The translations under genes were made by a program, and so were the position numbers. DNA of 64,000 nucleotides, taken from positions 104,628 to 168,627 of the forward strand of contig CAMLPV010000004.1 in assembly GCA_946482005.1 (NCBI GenBank). Reading direction: 5' to 3'. This stretch comes from an uncultured Gilliamella sp. (lineage in GTDB: Bacteria; Pseudomonadota; Gammaproteobacteria; Enterobacterales; Orbaceae). The number at the start of each line of letters is the position of its first letter. Within the stretch, counting starts at the first letter, position 1. The notes beneath the pieces were generated by a model. That model worked only from the letters and a program-made list of their open reading frames with translations. It made no database searches and was not told the DNA's origin. This document shows, in pieces, positions 38,795 through 49,019 of the stretch.

Positions 38795-39832
38795 ATGGTT
38801 AAACTATACTTTTTGCTTAATTTTCTTATTTTATTTTTTCCATTTATCTGTTCTGCATCAGAAAATATAGGTTTTAAGAAAATTTATTATGATAAACAAG
38901 ATGGTAGACCTATAGATATTGCCGTCTGGTATCCTACTAACAATAACCATGGCGCTGTTACTATAGCTGAAAATGCTATTTTTTATGGTCATGAGGTTAC
39001 TCCTGATGCTGAACCGAAAATCAGTACGACTAAATATCCACTAGCTTTGCTTTCACATGGTTATGGTGGAAGTTGGCAAAATCTAAGTTGGCTTGCTAAT
39101 GAACTTGCTTTAAAAGGTTATATTGTTGCTGCTCCAAATCATCCAGGAACAACCATATTTGATCGTAATATTGAACAATCATCTAAACTATGGTTACGTC
39201 CACAAGATTTAAGTAAAACAATTGATGCTTTAATTGGCAATCAAACATTTTCAAATATTGTTAATTTTAATCAGATTGCCGCTATAGGGCATTCTCTTGG
39301 TGGTTGGTCTGTAATTGCGCTTTCTGGCGCTAGATTTTCGACTAATTTATTTAATCAGGATTGTAAGATACATTCTTATTTGAAAAGTTGTCATTTGCTA
39401 TCTGAACTTGGTTTAGCAAATTCAGAGCTGAATAAAAGTATGTTAGACCCAAGAATAAAAGCTTTTATATCTTTAGATGCCGGTTTGACAAGAGGATTTA
39501 CAATTGAAAGCTTGCAAGAAATTAAAATACCTTCTCTTATTATTGGTGCCGGCATTGATCTTGATGATACAAATGCTCAACTTGAATCCGGCTACCTTCA
39601 ACAATTTTTAGCAAAGTCATCTGCCACTTATATTACTATTCCGGATGCAATGCATTTTAGTTTTATCCAAATGTGTAAAACTAATGCAATAGAGATATTA
39701 AACCAAGAAAAACAAGGTGAAGGAATTATTTGTAAAGATGGAGGAATTCGTCAGAGAAGTGAAATACATAGTGAAATTACTCATCTTGTAGTTAACTTTT
39801 TGTCAGATACATTTTCAAATAATAAAAATTAA
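38795..39832 (+). CDS. Exported alpha/beta hydrolase (dienelactone/PAF-acetylhydrolase-like)
   Basis: A secreted or periplasmic serine hydrolase of 345 residues; the substrate is not known. Signal peptide MVKLYFLLNFLILFFPFICSASE. Oxyanion-region LLSHGYGGSWQNLSWLANELALKGYIVAAPNHPG, nucleophile elbow GHSLGG with Ser167, acidic residue near SLDAGL or GAGIDLDD, and catalytic His near PDAMHFSF. Cysteine pairs (CKIHSYLKSC, and CKTN with CKDGG) suggest disulfides, in keeping with export. The ATG at 38795 has TAGGA upstream; an in-frame TTG at 38768 lacks one. Stand-alone gene convergent with pntB. Confidence 0.8.
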   Translation: MVKLYFLLNFLILFFPFICSASENIGFKKIYYDKQDGRPIDIAVWYPTNNNHGAVTIAENAIFYGHEVTPDAEPKISTTKYPLALLSHGYGGSWQNLSWLANELALKGYIVAAPNHPGTTIFDRNIEQSSKLWLRPQDLSKTIDALIGNQTFSNIVNFNQIAAIGHSLGGWSVIALSGARFSTNLFNQDCKIHSYLKSCHLLSELGLANSELNKSMLDPRIKAFISLDAGLTRGFTIESLQEIKIPSLIIGAGIDLDDTNAQLESGYLQQFLAKSSATYITIPDAMHFSFIQMCKTNAIEILNQEKQGEGIICKDGGIRQRSEIHSEITHLVVNFLSDTFSNNKN

Positions 39833-39843
39833 TGCTCAAAAAA

Positions 39844-39865
39844 AACTGCGACAAAAGTCGCAGTT
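39844..39865. terminator. Bidirectional terminator between the hydrolase gene and pntB
   Basis: AACTGCGAC (39844-39852), loop AAAA, GTCGCAGTT (39857-39865): perfect 9-bp stem with A-rich left and T-rich right flanks, so it works on both strands. Confidence 0.85.
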
Positions 39866-39893
39866 CATTTAGCTATTTATAATAGTAAAATTA

Positions 39894-41282
39894 TTATAAA
39901 TTTTGTAACACTTTTTCAACACTATCTTTGGCATCGCCAAATAACATATAGCTATTTTCTTTAAAGAATAGTGGGTTTTGCACGCCAGCATAGCCGGTAT
40001 TCATTGAGCGTTTAGAAATAATCACTGTTTTTGCTTTCCAAACTTCAAGAACAGGCATACCTGCTATAGGGCTATTAGGATCTTCTTCAGCTGCTGGATT
40101 AACAGTATCATTTGCACCAATAACCCACACAACATCCGTATCAGGGAAGTCGTCATTGATTTCATCCATTTCAAGAACGATGTCATAAGGTACTTTTGCT
40201 TCTGCTAATAATACATTCATATGACCCGGTAAACGACCAGCAACAGGATGGATACCAAATCTTACTTCAATACCCATTGCACGTAATTTTTCAGTAATGT
40301 TACTTACTGCACCTTGTGCTTGAGCTACAGCCATACCATAGCCAGGAACGATGATAACAGAACGAGCTTCTTTTAATGTTTGTGCAACTTCAGCAGGTTG
40401 CATTTCACGATACTCACCTTGTTCTTCATCAGATGAACTCGCTGCATTACCATCGCTCCCAAATCCACCAGCGATAACACTGATAAATGAACGATTCATT
40501 GCTTTACACATGATATAAGAGAGAATTGCACCAGAAGAACCCACTAACGCACCAGTTACAATTAGAAGATCATTTTGTAACATAAAGCCTGCCGCTGCTG
40601 CCGCCCAACCAGAATAGGAATTAAGCATTGATATAACAACAGGCATATCCGCACCACCAATTGATGCTACAAGGTGGAAACCGAATACTAGTGCAATAAT
40701 TGTCATGATAAGTAAACAAACTAGGGCGCCTGCACCAGTTTGTGCATTGATGAATGTAAACATCAAGATAACTGATACAACTATTGCCGCTAGATTTAGA
40801 TAGTGTTTATTTGGGAGAGATAATGGTTTTGAACTAATTTTACCATTTAACTTTCCAAAGGCTACAATTGATCCAGAGAAAGTAACTGCACCGATAAATA
40901 CACCTACAAAAATTTCAACTAAATGAATTGTTACTTCATTCGGTGCAACCTGGTGCGGATCTAAAAAGCTGTTTATACCAACAAGAACGGCTGCCATACC
41001 CACAAAGCTGTGTAACAAAGCAACCAATTCAGGCATTTGTGTCATTTCAACATTTTTCGCTAGATACAAACCAATAGCAGCACCGATAATCATGGCAATA
41101 ATGATCCAGTGTAATCCGCCATTTATGCTGGCAATTGCTGCGATAAGAGCTATTGCCATACCGATCATACCGTAGATGTTTCCTGATTTAGCTGATTCTT
41201 GATTGGAAAGACCTCGTAAACTGAATATAAAAAGTAATGCAGCAATAACATAGGCTGCTTGAATAATTCCGTTACTTAACAT
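39894..41282 (-). CDS. pntB: NAD(P) transhydrogenase subunit beta
   Basis: Proton-translocating membrane transhydrogenase, NADP-binding subunit. It has 462 residues: N-terminal membrane helices (about 1-260; [13 protein letters not shown] and the [18 protein letters not shown] family motif), then the NADP(H)-binding domain III (about 290-462; [45 protein letters not shown]). It starts 15 bases after pntA with GGAGAG upstream. It is the only transhydrogenase seen, since sthA is missing next to oxyR. Confidence 0.97.
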   Translation of the reverse strand: MLSNGIIQAAYVIAALLFIFSLRGLSNQESAKSGNIYGMIGMAIALIAAIASINGGLHWIIIAMIIGAAIGLYLAKNVEMTQMPELVALLHSFVGMAAVLVGINSFLDPHQVAPNEVTIHLVEIFVGVFIGAVTFSGSIVAFGKLNGKISSKPLSLPNKHYLNLAAIVVSVILMFTFINAQTGAGALVCLLIMTIIALVFGFHLVASIGGADMPVVISMLNSYSGWAAAAAGFMLQNDLLIVTGALVGSSGAILSYIMCKAMNRSFISVIAGGFGSDGNAASSSDEEQGEYREMQPAEVAQTLKEARSVIIVPGYGMAVAQAQGAVSNITEKLRAMGIEVRFGIHPVAGRLPGHMNVLLAEAKVPYDIVLEMDEINDDFPDTDVVWVIGANDTVNPAAEEDPNSPIAGMPVLEVWKAKTVIISKRSMNTGYAGVQNPLFFKENSYMLFGDAKDSVEKVLQNL

Positions 41283-41297
41283 TATTGATTCTCTCCT

Positions 41298-42830
41298 TTA
41301 TTTGCCACGTTGGAACATTTTTAGCATTCTTTGGGTAACAAAGAATCCACCAAAAATATTAATACTAGCAATCAAAATAGCAATAAATGCAATTGCCGTA
41401 GTTAAGCCATTATCATCGCCGACTTGCAATATAGCCCCAACTAATATAATTCCGGAAATAGCATTGGTTACAGACATAAGTGGTGTATGCAAAGAATGGG
41501 TAACATTCCAAACTACGTAATAACCAACAACGCAAGATAGTGCAAATACAGTAAAATGTCCTAAGAAGCTTTCAGGTACTGAGTTTGCTAACCAGAAGTA
41601 AGCAATAATGATTAACGTTAAAATCCCATATTTTTTCTGAGGATCCATTGGTTTTGGTTCTGGTTTTGCAATAGGTTCAGCTGCTTTTTTCTGAGGCTGA
41701 GCCGATACTTGAATTGGTGGTGCAGGCCAAGTAATTTCTTTATCTTTGACTACAGTTACACCACGGATAACCACATCTTCAAAGTTAATATCAATGCTGC
41801 CATCTTTTTCTTTAGTAAGCAGTTTTAATAAATTAACAATGTTAGTCCCATAAAGTTGAGATGCTTGAGCTGGCATACGATTAGCTAAATCTGTATAACC
41901 AACAATTTTTACATTATTGTCTGTTTCAAATACTTCACCTGGTTTTGTTAACTCGCAGTTGCCTCCCGTTAAGGCTGCTAAATCAACGATAACGCTACCT
42001 GGTTTCATTGATTCAACCATTTCTTTCGAAATAAGTTTTGGTGCTGGTTTTCCAGGGATTAATGCTGTAGTAATAATGATATCTACGTCTTTTGCTTGTT
42101 CAGCAAATAATGCCATTTCAGCTTCAATAAAGGCAGCAGACATTTGTTTTGCATAACCGTCACCAGAACCGGCTTCTTCTTCGAAATCTAACTCTAAGAA
42201 GTCAGCACCCATACTATTAATTTGTTCTGCAACTTCTGGGCGTGTATCAAATGCACGAACAATCGCACCTAAACTAACTGCTGCGCCAATTGCTGCAAGG
42301 CCTGCAACACCTGCGCCAATTACCAAAACTTTTGCTGGCGGTACTTTACCGGCAGCCGTTACTTGACCAGTAAAGAATCGACCGAATTGATTTGCTGCTT
42401 CAATAACAGATCGATAGCCTGCAATATTAGACATTGAGCTTAATGCATCAAGGGACTGAGCGCGCGAGATACGTGGAACACAGTCCATAGCCATTACAGT
42501 TATATTTTTAGCTGCAAGCTTTTCTAAAAGTTCTTGATGTTGGGCTGGATAAATATAGCTAATGAGAGTTAATCCCTCTTTCATTAGTAAAATTTCTTCA
42601 TCAGTTGGTGCATGAAATTTTAAAATAAGGTCATTTTGCCAAATATCATGATTATTTTGAATTGTTGCTCCAGCATCAATAAATGCTTGATCTTCAAAAT
42701 GAGCAGCGTGTCCTGCACCTTGTTCTACAGAAACTGTAAATCCAAGTTTTAACAGTTGTCCAACTGTTTGGGGAGTTGCTGCAACTCTAGCTTCATTGGC
42801 TAACCGTTCTTTGGGTATACCGATATGCAT
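41298..42830 (-). CDS. pntA: NAD(P) transhydrogenase subunit alpha
   Basis: NAD(H)-binding and membrane subunit that, with PntB, drives NADPH formation from NADH using the proton gradient. It has 510 residues: N-terminal domain I (about 1-375; [37 protein letters not shown]ossmann motif), a Pro/Lys-rich hinge (about 385-402), then four C-terminal membrane helices. Heads the pntAB operon on the minus strand. Confidence 0.97.
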   Translation of the reverse strand: MHIGIPKERLANEARVAATPQTVGQLLKLGFTVSVEQGAGHAAHFEDQAFIDAGATIQNNHDIWQNDLILKFHAPTDEEILLMKEGLTLISYIYPAQHQELLEKLAAKNITVMAMDCVPRISRAQSLDALSSMSNIAGYRSVIEAANQFGRFFTGQVTAAGKVPPAKVLVIGAGVAGLAAIGAAVSLGAIVRAFDTRPEVAEQINSMGADFLELDFEEEAGSGDGYAKQMSAAFIEAEMALFAEQAKDVDIIITTALIPGKPAPKLISKEMVESMKPGSVIVDLAALTGGNCELTKPGEVFETDNNVKIVGYTDLANRMPAQASQLYGTNIVNLLKLLTKEKDGSIDINFEDVVIRGVTVVKDKEITWPAPPIQVSAQPQKKAAEPIAKPEPKPMDPQKKYGILTLIIIAYFWLANSVPESFLGHFTVFALSCVVGYYVVWNVTHSLHTPLMSVTNAISGIILVGAILQVGDDNGLTTAIAFIAILIASINIFGGFFVTQRMLKMFQRGK

Positions 42831-43214
42831 TGCATTTCATCCTTATGTTAAAGTGAGTTGGTAATAGTGCTTTGATTCTAGCATAAAATAGCGTCAGAGC
42901 GAGTAAGTAATTTATTTTTTATCATTCAGTCCACATTATTATTTTTTATAATATTATGTGATTATCTTGATAGATACGCTAAATGGTAAAAAGCAATCGT
43001 AGATATAAAATATCTGATTGTTTGTTTTTAAGTCAAAATTGTTGCTTTTTTAAGATATTTTTCTATTTTTAAAGCAATTGACCGTATTTAAGTTTGGTTC
43101 CGTTTGCTTCTGTTTTACTTCATAAGATATGATGATTAATACTCTTTTAATGATTCAATTGAGATCTAATCCAAATTAGATATTCAGAAGAAAATCAAAA
43201 AACGAAGAGAAAAT
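42831..43214. other. Non-coding spacer upstream of pntA
   Basis: AT-rich, no gene seen. It should contain the pntA promoter on the minus strand and the dead promoter of the ribokinase pseudogene on the plus strand. Confidence 0.5.
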
Positions 43215-44091
43215 GTGAATAACGGCTTGTGTGTTTTGAAGCAATTAATGTTAGCATCGTCGCTCAAATATTTAGAGGCATTAAAAGGTCGTCAGGTAAT
43301 GTTAGTAAAAAACATGACCAACTAAACTGGTAATCATACTAATTAGTCTTTTGTTGCTAGTTATGTTGAAGAAAAGGTTTATTTTGTCATCTAAATTGAA
43401 ACAAATTAATTTATTTAATTTGAATATAATCTTCACATACTAGCAAAAATTAATACGTTTAACTTATATCAATCTAAGAAAGAATCGATAAGTAATGCAG
43501 TTATTTATGTTTCAGATGAAAGTATGATTGCCATTTATCTTAGGAGGAATTTAACAATTACTAATAAAAAAATTGTAATCTTAGAACCTTATTTAAAAAA
43601 ATCTGATATTTTATTAGTTCAACTTGAAAATATTATTAATACTGTTTTTAATGCAATGAAATTACCTAAATCTGTAGGAGAAAAAGTTGTATTTAATCCT
43701 ACTCCACACTCTAAAGATATCATTCAACTATTATCCCAAAACAGCACCGAGGCGAGTTTAATGTGACTAATTTAGATACAGCAAAACTTGTTGCTTAAAA
43801 AATATATTCAGTAGGTATTCAACCCATTATTTTTACTTTAGTTAGTAAAGATTCACTGATTTTTAATGGTAAAGATCATCAATACATTAACGCTTTTTAG
43901 CCGTAACTTTAGATATAACAGGTGCGAAAGATACTTTTAATGGAGCGCTTTGTGTCTCACTAGCAAAAGGCGAATCACTTTACTACTCAGCAAGTTATGC
44001 TTCTGTTTTTGCTTCTTTGACAATAAATAGTTAAGAAGCACTCAATATGCCGTTTCATCAAAGTTTACTTCAAAAAATGGCTAATAAATAA
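43215..44091 (+). pseudogene. Ribokinase-like sugar kinase pseudogene
   Basis: Reading across frames gives successive ribokinase (PfkB family) segments in the right order. Near 43245-43330: INVSIVAQIFRGIKR (normal form GSINVDIVAQIPRL). In the open stretch 43524-43766: DILLVQLENI, KVVFNPTPHSKDI and NSTEASLM (the LLxQLE, NPAP and NxTEA blocks). Near 43915-44030: ITGAKDTFNGALCVSLAKGESL, where the catalytic GAGD has become GAKD. The segments are separated by frameshifts and in-frame stops, so it is not functional. Ribokinase phosphorylates ribose released from nucleosides, which fits the nucleoside hydrolase remnant that follows. Confidence 0.82.
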
Positions 44092-44112
44092 ATTTACTAG
44101 AGGAAACGATTT

Positions 44113-44382
44113 ATGACAAATCAGCCGAAAAAAATTATTTTAGATTGTGATCCCAGTCATCATGATACTAACGCGATTTTATTGGCACAGGGTAATCCTA
44201 ATATTAAATTAATTGCTGTTAAACCCTGTGTAAGAAAAGTTGACAGAACACTAAATATTAATAGTGATTCAGAATTAGATGTTCAAGTACGCCCAGAAGC
44301 ATCTATACAATTAGGCTCAAAATATTCAATTGATTTAATTCTTGATTCTTTAGAACGCTCCTGTGAGGTAAATGTATGTTAG
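44113..44382 (+). pseudogene. Inosine-uridine nucleoside hydrolase remnant (internally deleted)
   Basis: An 89-codon open frame that starts like an IunH/Rih enzyme (KKIILDCDPSHHDTNAILLAQGNPNIKLIAV). The calcium-binding signature DPGHDD has become DPSHHD. The sequence then jumps to a later block (KPCVRKVDRTLNINSDSELDV, compare PLVRPV...DIHGESGLDG) and stops after the SIDLILDSLE helix, so about 50 residues are deleted inside and the C-terminal half is lost. It probably survives because its 3' end contains the ribosome site (GAGGTAA) and overlaps the start of the MFS gene. Catalysis is very unlikely. Confidence 0.82.
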
Positions 44383-45764
44383 ATCAAAGTAAAGAAAAGA
44401 AAAATATAATAACATTAATGGTTGCGTTACTTGCAGCTTGTGTTGCATTTCAACTTAATGCAAGCATGTTAAGTCCAGTATTAGTAACAATAGCTAAAGA
44501 GTTAGGAACCAATGATGCCGCTGTAGGTTTATCGCAAACTTCTTTTTTTACTGCTGCTGCTTTATTTTCACTATTCTTACCTCGTTTGAGTGATATAAAA
44601 GGTCGAAAAAAAGTATTAACCCTTATGTTGCTTATTATGACATTAGGTACCATACTTGCAGCACTAGCACCCAATATAGAAGTATTGTATGCAGCCCGAA
44701 TCATACAAGGTGTATCAGGTCCTGTTGTACCACTTTGTTTATTAATGCTTAGTTATGAAGTTAAAGATGCCAAACAATATGGTATGTTAATGGGAATTAT
44801 TACAGCCGTAAATGGTGGCATTGCTGGTGTTGATGCAATTGCAGGTGGCTTACTTGCTACATATTTTGGTTTCCGTTCAGTATTTTGGGTTATTGCTGTC
44901 GTTGCTGCTATTTCTACCTATTTTGTCTATCGCTTTGCTCCAGAATCAAAACCGTCAGCTGGAACTAAAATGGATTGGATAGGTGTTCTATTCATTGTTC
45001 TTACTATTGCAGCTTTGCTATTAGCACTTAATGAGGCTGGTAATATTGGCAATGCCAATTGGCTTTATGTCACTGGACTCACATTGTTTGCTATTGTTTG
45101 TTTTATGTTATTTTGGCGTACCGAAAAACGCAATAAACAACCTTTGGTTACAATTGAACATTTAAAAAGAAGAGCAACGTGGGCTTTATTATTAACCACA
45201 ACATTAACCATGACAGGTATTTTTGCGATAGTAAATGGTTTAGTTATGTCAATAGCCCAAAATCATGAAATAGGTTTTGGACTTGATCCTGATTGGGCTT
45301 CACTTATTCTTCTTACTCCCTATGCGTTAATTGGTTGGTTTATTGGTCCATTCTCAGGTCGTTTAGCTCCAACGATGGGATATAATAAAGTATTAAAACT
45401 AGGTTTATTGGGTTGTATTATTGGTATTTTAGTAATCATGTTTTATGGTATTCATTCCTTAACAATTTTATCTATTTGCGTTATAGCATTAGGTATTTTT
45501 TATGCAGGAATGGCTAATATTATCTTAAATGGATTAGGTATCGTTTTATCGCCATCAAATAATCCAGGTTTTTTACCTGGTATGAATGCAGGTGCATTTA
45601 ATCTAGGTGCAGGATTAAGTTTTGCATTGTTACCCGCTATACAAATGGTAAATGCAAATACATTAACTGGTTATTTCAACGGTATGTTATTGGGATTAAT
45701 TATTACCATTTTAGCTTTACTTTCTAGCTTTCTAATTCCTAGACCTATTAATGCAGAGTTATAA
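44376..45764 (+). CDS. MFS transporter, probably for nucleosides
   Basis: An inner-membrane major facilitator protein of 462 residues, with about 12-14 hydrophobic helices. The loop 2-3 motif reads LSDIKGRKKVLTL (family motif GxxxDRxGRR) and motif C-like glycine-rich helices occur (RIIQGVSGPVVPLCLL). It is intact and overlaps the nucleoside hydrolase remnant by 7 bases with GAGGTAA upstream. By operon position its original substrate would be a nucleoside. With both catabolic genes broken, it may now act alone or await decay. Substrate is an inference; an efflux role is the alternative. Confidence 0.83.
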   Translation: MLDQSKEKKNIITLMVALLAACVAFQLNASMLSPVLVTIAKELGTNDAAVGLSQTSFFTAAALFSLFLPRLSDIKGRKKVLTLMLLIMTLGTILAALAPNIEVLYAARIIQGVSGPVVPLCLLMLSYEVKDAKQYGMLMGIITAVNGGIAGVDAIAGGLLATYFGFRSVFWVIAVVAAISTYFVYRFAPESKPSAGTKMDWIGVLFIVLTIAALLLALNEAGNIGNANWLYVTGLTLFAIVCFMLFWRTEKRNKQPLVTIEHLKRRATWALLLTTTLTMTGIFAIVNGLVMSIAQNHEIGFGLDPDWASLILLTPYALIGWFIGPFSGRLAPTMGYNKVLKLGLLGCIIGILVIMFYGIHSLTILSICVIALGIFYAGMANIILNGLGIVLSPSNNPGFLPGMNAGAFNLGAGLSFALLPAIQMVNANTLTGYFNGMLLGLIITILALLSSFLIPRPINAEL

Positions 45765-45892
45765 AAAATATTAAACTTTCAGCGAATCCTAGATAATACT
45801 ATCTAGGATTTTTAATTCTGAATGCATTTAAAAATAGTCTCTTTATTGGTTTACCACTATTTGTTATTAAATGTTTTTTGAAAATTTACACT

Positions 45893-46615
45893 CTACTCTT
45901 CTGGTATCAAAGTAAAAACTAATGTTGTGAAGAATTTATCTTGAGTAGCTAACTTGCTATTTTTAATTGGAAAACCAATTTCAACACCAATGACATTTAA
46001 ACCTTGGTTAGGAACAATAATATCAACTTCTCCGTTATTATTGGTTTTTATCGTTTGATCTAAATTATTCACTACATCAATAATTACAGGAACATTTGCA
46101 AGAGGTTGACCATCTTTAAAAACAGTAATAGGTAATGTGTCCCCACGTTTCAATTTTGTTGGATCAATTTTAGGTACGATTTGTAATGGAATATCTTTAA
46201 TGATTTTAGGGTTAGTAACAGATGATAAATAATTTACACTATATTTTATGGCATGAATACCAACAGTAGCGCCTTGGACTTGATTCATGGGTAAATTAAC
46301 ATATTTTCCATCTGCATTTTGTGTCCAGTATCCATAATCAAAATCAATCGTCACAACTGATGTTTTGTCGGCTGGCTCAATGGTCACATAGTTACTGTGT
46401 TCTTTTTTTATAACAGATGATGGCATCCAATCGTTTGTGTAGGCATGAATTTGTTTTACCGTATCTGGGTTATAACCGTTGTCCAATGGGCCTTCACCTA
46501 AAATAATCTGTTTTTGATCAACTCGATTGGCAATCCAGATACCATGGGCAGAGACTTTTAGAGTTATAAAGTAAGTAGCAAATCCTACTAGAGTTAAAAA
46601 AAATATTTTACGCAT
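45893..46615 (-). CDS. Exported DUF4198-like protein under Fur control
   Basis: A 240-residue periplasmic protein. Signal peptide (1-23, ends VSAHG), then AHGIWIANR, the His-containing start typical of DUF4198/NikM-like metal-uptake accessory proteins, and a C-terminal Ig-like region (GQPLANVPVIIDVVNN, TNNNGEVDIIVPNQGLNVIGVE). The mature N-terminal His could bind metal. A near-consensus Fur box lies 28-46 bases upstream and the ribosome site is AAAGGTGG, so it should be made in iron starvation. No TonB receptor or ABC genes are next to it. Probable role: metal (iron) acquisition; inferred. Confidence 0.78.
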   Translation of the reverse strand: MRKIFFLTLVGFATYFITLKVSAHGIWIANRVDQKQIILGEGPLDNGYNPDTVKQIHAYTNDWMPSSVIKKEHSNYVTIEPADKTSVVTIDFDYGYWTQNADGKYVNLPMNQVQGATVGIHAIKYSVNYLSSVTNPKIIKDIPLQIVPKIDPTKLKRGDTLPITVFKDGQPLANVPVIIDVVNNLDQTIKTNNNGEVDIIVPNQGLNVIGVEIGFPIKNSKLATQDKFFTTLVFTLIPEE

Positions 46616-46642
46616 ATATCCACCTTTATTTTAAATATAAAT

Positions 46643-46661
46643 GATAATCATTATCATTATT
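46643..46661 (-). promoter_or_regulatory. Fur box upstream of the DUF4198 gene
   Basis: Read on the minus strand the site is AATAATGATAATGATTATC, matching 17 of 19 positions of the Fur consensus GATAATGATAATCATTATC. It lies in the promoter region of the minus-strand gene ending at 46615. Confidence 0.8.
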
Positions 46662-46928
46662 GTTTTGATGTTTAGTAATGTCAAGCTGAGCATGGGTGAT
46701 TGATAGGATAAATTTGATAAAGGTAATATAAAATAAGGCTGGATAAATAAATGTTTACTTACTGTTTATATTCAATCATCTAATCATAAATCTTAAGTTT
46801 GGTTATTTTTAACTATTACAAATTGTTATATAATCAATAATATTTTGTCTTTAAAACTATATATTGTGTTTATTAAACTTTTTAAGGTACTTTTACATAA
46901 AACGATACGTTAATCTAAGGAAACCTCT
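46662..46928. other. Spacer before mukF
   Basis: AT-rich, no gene. It holds the mukF promoter (not resolved) and AAGGAAA before the mukF start. Confidence 0.5.
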
Positions 46929-48251
46929 ATGATGGATTTTTCCCAATCAGTACCTGAACTGGTCTCTTGGGCAAAAAAGAATGATTTTTCAATTACGTTA
47001 CCTGTTGAAAGGTTAGCTTTTTTATTGGCTATTGCTGTATTAAATAGCGAGCGTTTCGATGGTGAAATGACTGAGTCGGAATTAATTGATGCTTTTCGGC
47101 ATGTTTCACAGATTTTTGAACAAAGTGAAGATACTATTACTGTAAGAGCTAATAATGCTATTAATGATTTAGTGCGTCAGCGTTTAATTACACGTTTTGC
47201 AAGTGAAATGACTGATGGTTATTCGATTTATCGTTTAACTCCCCTTGGAATAGGGATCTCTGATTATTATATTCGACAGCGTGAATTTTCGTCACTCCGT
47301 TTATCCATTCAGTTATCTATTGTGGCACAAGAATTGAAACGTGCTGCAGATGCAGCACTCGAAGGGGGGGATGATTTACATTGGCATCGAAATGTCTTTG
47401 CCCCTTTAAAATATTCGGTTGCTGAAATTTTTGATAGTATTGATATAACACAACGTGTTATGGATGAACAACAAGCAGATGTTAAGCAAAATATATCTGC
47501 ATTATTAAGCCAAGATTGGCAAGCAGCAATTAGTAGTTGTGAAGGATTGCTAACAGAAACATCACAAACACTTCGTGAGTTGCAAGATACTTTAGCTGCA
47601 GCAGGCGATAAACTACAAGCCAGTTTGTTATTAATTCAAGACGCAACACTTGATAATCCTGAACTTGATAAAATTAATAATGTAGTATTAGATTTACAAA
47701 GTAAATTAGATCGAATTATTGGTTGGGGGCAAAAAGCGATAGACCTTTGGATAGGTTATGATAGACATGTTCATAAATTTATTAGAACAGCGATTGATTT
47801 AGATAAAAACCGTGTATTTTCTCAACGATTACGTAAATCAATTCAGAGTTACTTTGATTTACCATGGTCTCTTACGTTTGCAAATGCTGATCGTTTACTT
47901 GATATGCGTGATGAAGAACTCGCATTACACGAAGCAGAAGTTACAGGTGAATTACCGTCAGAACTTGAATTTGAAATGATTGAAGAGATTCAAGAACATA
48001 TTATTAAACATATTGAACAAAATTTATTGATTTTTAAACAAGAAAATAAACCACTTGATATTGGTATTGCAATTTGTAGCTATTTAGCACAATTTCCACG
48101 CGAACAACATTTTGATATAGCAAGGTTATTTATCGATCAGGCTATTCGACTTGGTATTGCCGAAGATGATTTGCTCGGTATACCTAACGAATGGAAACCT
48201 ATTAACGATTATGGAGCTAAGGTACAAGCACATGTCATCAACAGATACTAA
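46929..48251 (+). CDS. mukF: Chromosome partition protein MukF (kleisin)
   Basis: Kleisin subunit of the MukBEF condensin of gammaproteobacteria. It has 440 residues: an N-terminal winged-helix dimerisation domain ([31 protein letters not shown]), a central helical region ([26 protein letters not shown]), and a C-terminal winged helix that binds the MukB head ([15 protein letters not shown]). A second ATG follows immediately at 46932. It overlaps mukE by 20 bases. No methyltransferase gene (smtA/cmoM) precedes it here. Confidence 0.97.
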   Translation: MMDFSQSVPELVSWAKKNDFSITLPVERLAFLLAIAVLNSERFDGEMTESELIDAFRHVSQIFEQSEDTITVRANNAINDLVRQRLITRFASEMTDGYSIYRLTPLGIGISDYYIRQREFSSLRLSIQLSIVAQELKRAADAALEGGDDLHWHRNVFAPLKYSVAEIFDSIDITQRVMDEQQADVKQNISALLSQDWQAAISSCEGLLTETSQTLRELQDTLAAAGDKLQASLLLIQDATLDNPELDKINNVVLDLQSKLDRIIGWGQKAIDLWIGYDRHVHKFIRTAIDLDKNRVFSQRLRKSIQSYFDLPWSLTFANADRLLDMRDEELALHEAEVTGELPSELEFEMIEEIQEHIIKHIEQNLLIFKQENKPLDIGIAICSYLAQFPREQHFDIARLFIDQAIRLGIAEDDLLGIPNEWKPINDYGAKVQAHVINRY

Positions 48252-49017
48252 AGATTTTGAAACACAACAAACAGCACATCATCTTGATGAAGTTATGGGA
48301 CGCATAGCGGCAAGTTCACAAGCATCCATTGATAAATATATGCCAGTTAAATTGGCGCAAGCAATTGCAAACCCAATTTTTCCTGAGCTTGATAGTACTT
48401 TGCGTTCTGGGCGTCATATTGGCATTGATGAGCTTGATCATCATGCATTTTTAATGGACTTTCAACTAGAACTTGAACAATTTTACCAACGTTATAATGT
48501 TGAATTAATAAGAGCGCCAGAAGGTTTTTTTTATCTTCGACCTCGCTCAACAACGTTAATTCCTCGCTCGGTATTATCTGAGTTAGAAATGCTAGTCGGC
48601 AAAGTGCTTTGTTACCTTTATTTAAGTCCAGAACGATTAGCACATGAAGGGATTTTTACGTTGCAAGAGTTGTTTGACGAACTGATATCATTAGCTGATG
48701 AAAGTAAATTGCTTAAATTAGTTAATCAGCGATCTACAGGATCTGATTTAGATCGTCAAAAGTTATTTGATAAAGTCAAAACTGCTTTAAATCGATTACG
48801 TAGACTTGGTATGATTTTCTTTATTGTTGGTAATGACAGTAGCCGTTTTCGCATTAATGAATCAATTTTTCGTTTTGGTGCAGAAGTTCGTAGTAGTGAT
48901 GATGCGCAAGAAGCTCAATTGCGTTTAATCCGTGATGGTGAAGCAATCAAGATAGAATCATCACTTATCTTAGATGATAATAATGAAGACCAAGATGTTA
49001 ATGAGGAGATAGAATAA
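48232..49017 (+). CDS. mukE: Chromosome partition protein MukE
   Basis: KITE subunit that binds the MukF middle region. It has 261 residues from the ATG at 48232 (MSSTDTKDF), with AAGGT upstream; the frame is open to 48151 inside mukF, but those codons are not family-like. The sequence is longer than E. coli MukE by an N-terminal stretch of about 30 residues before [20 protein letters not shown]. Winged-helix core [49 protein letters not shown]. Acidic C-terminus. mukB starts 2 bases after its stop. Confidence 0.96.
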   Translation: MSSTDTKDFETQQTAHHLDEVMGRIAASSQASIDKYMPVKLAQAIANPIFPELDSTLRSGRHIGIDELDHHAFLMDFQLELEQFYQRYNVELIRAPEGFFYLRPRSTTLIPRSVLSELEMLVGKVLCYLYLSPERLAHEGIFTLQELFDELISLADESKLLKLVNQRSTGSDLDRQKLFDKVKTALNRLRRLGMIFFIVGNDSSRFRINESIFRFGAEVRSSDDAQEAQLRLIRDGEAIKIESSLILDDNNEDQDVNEEIE

Positions 49018-49019
49018 TT

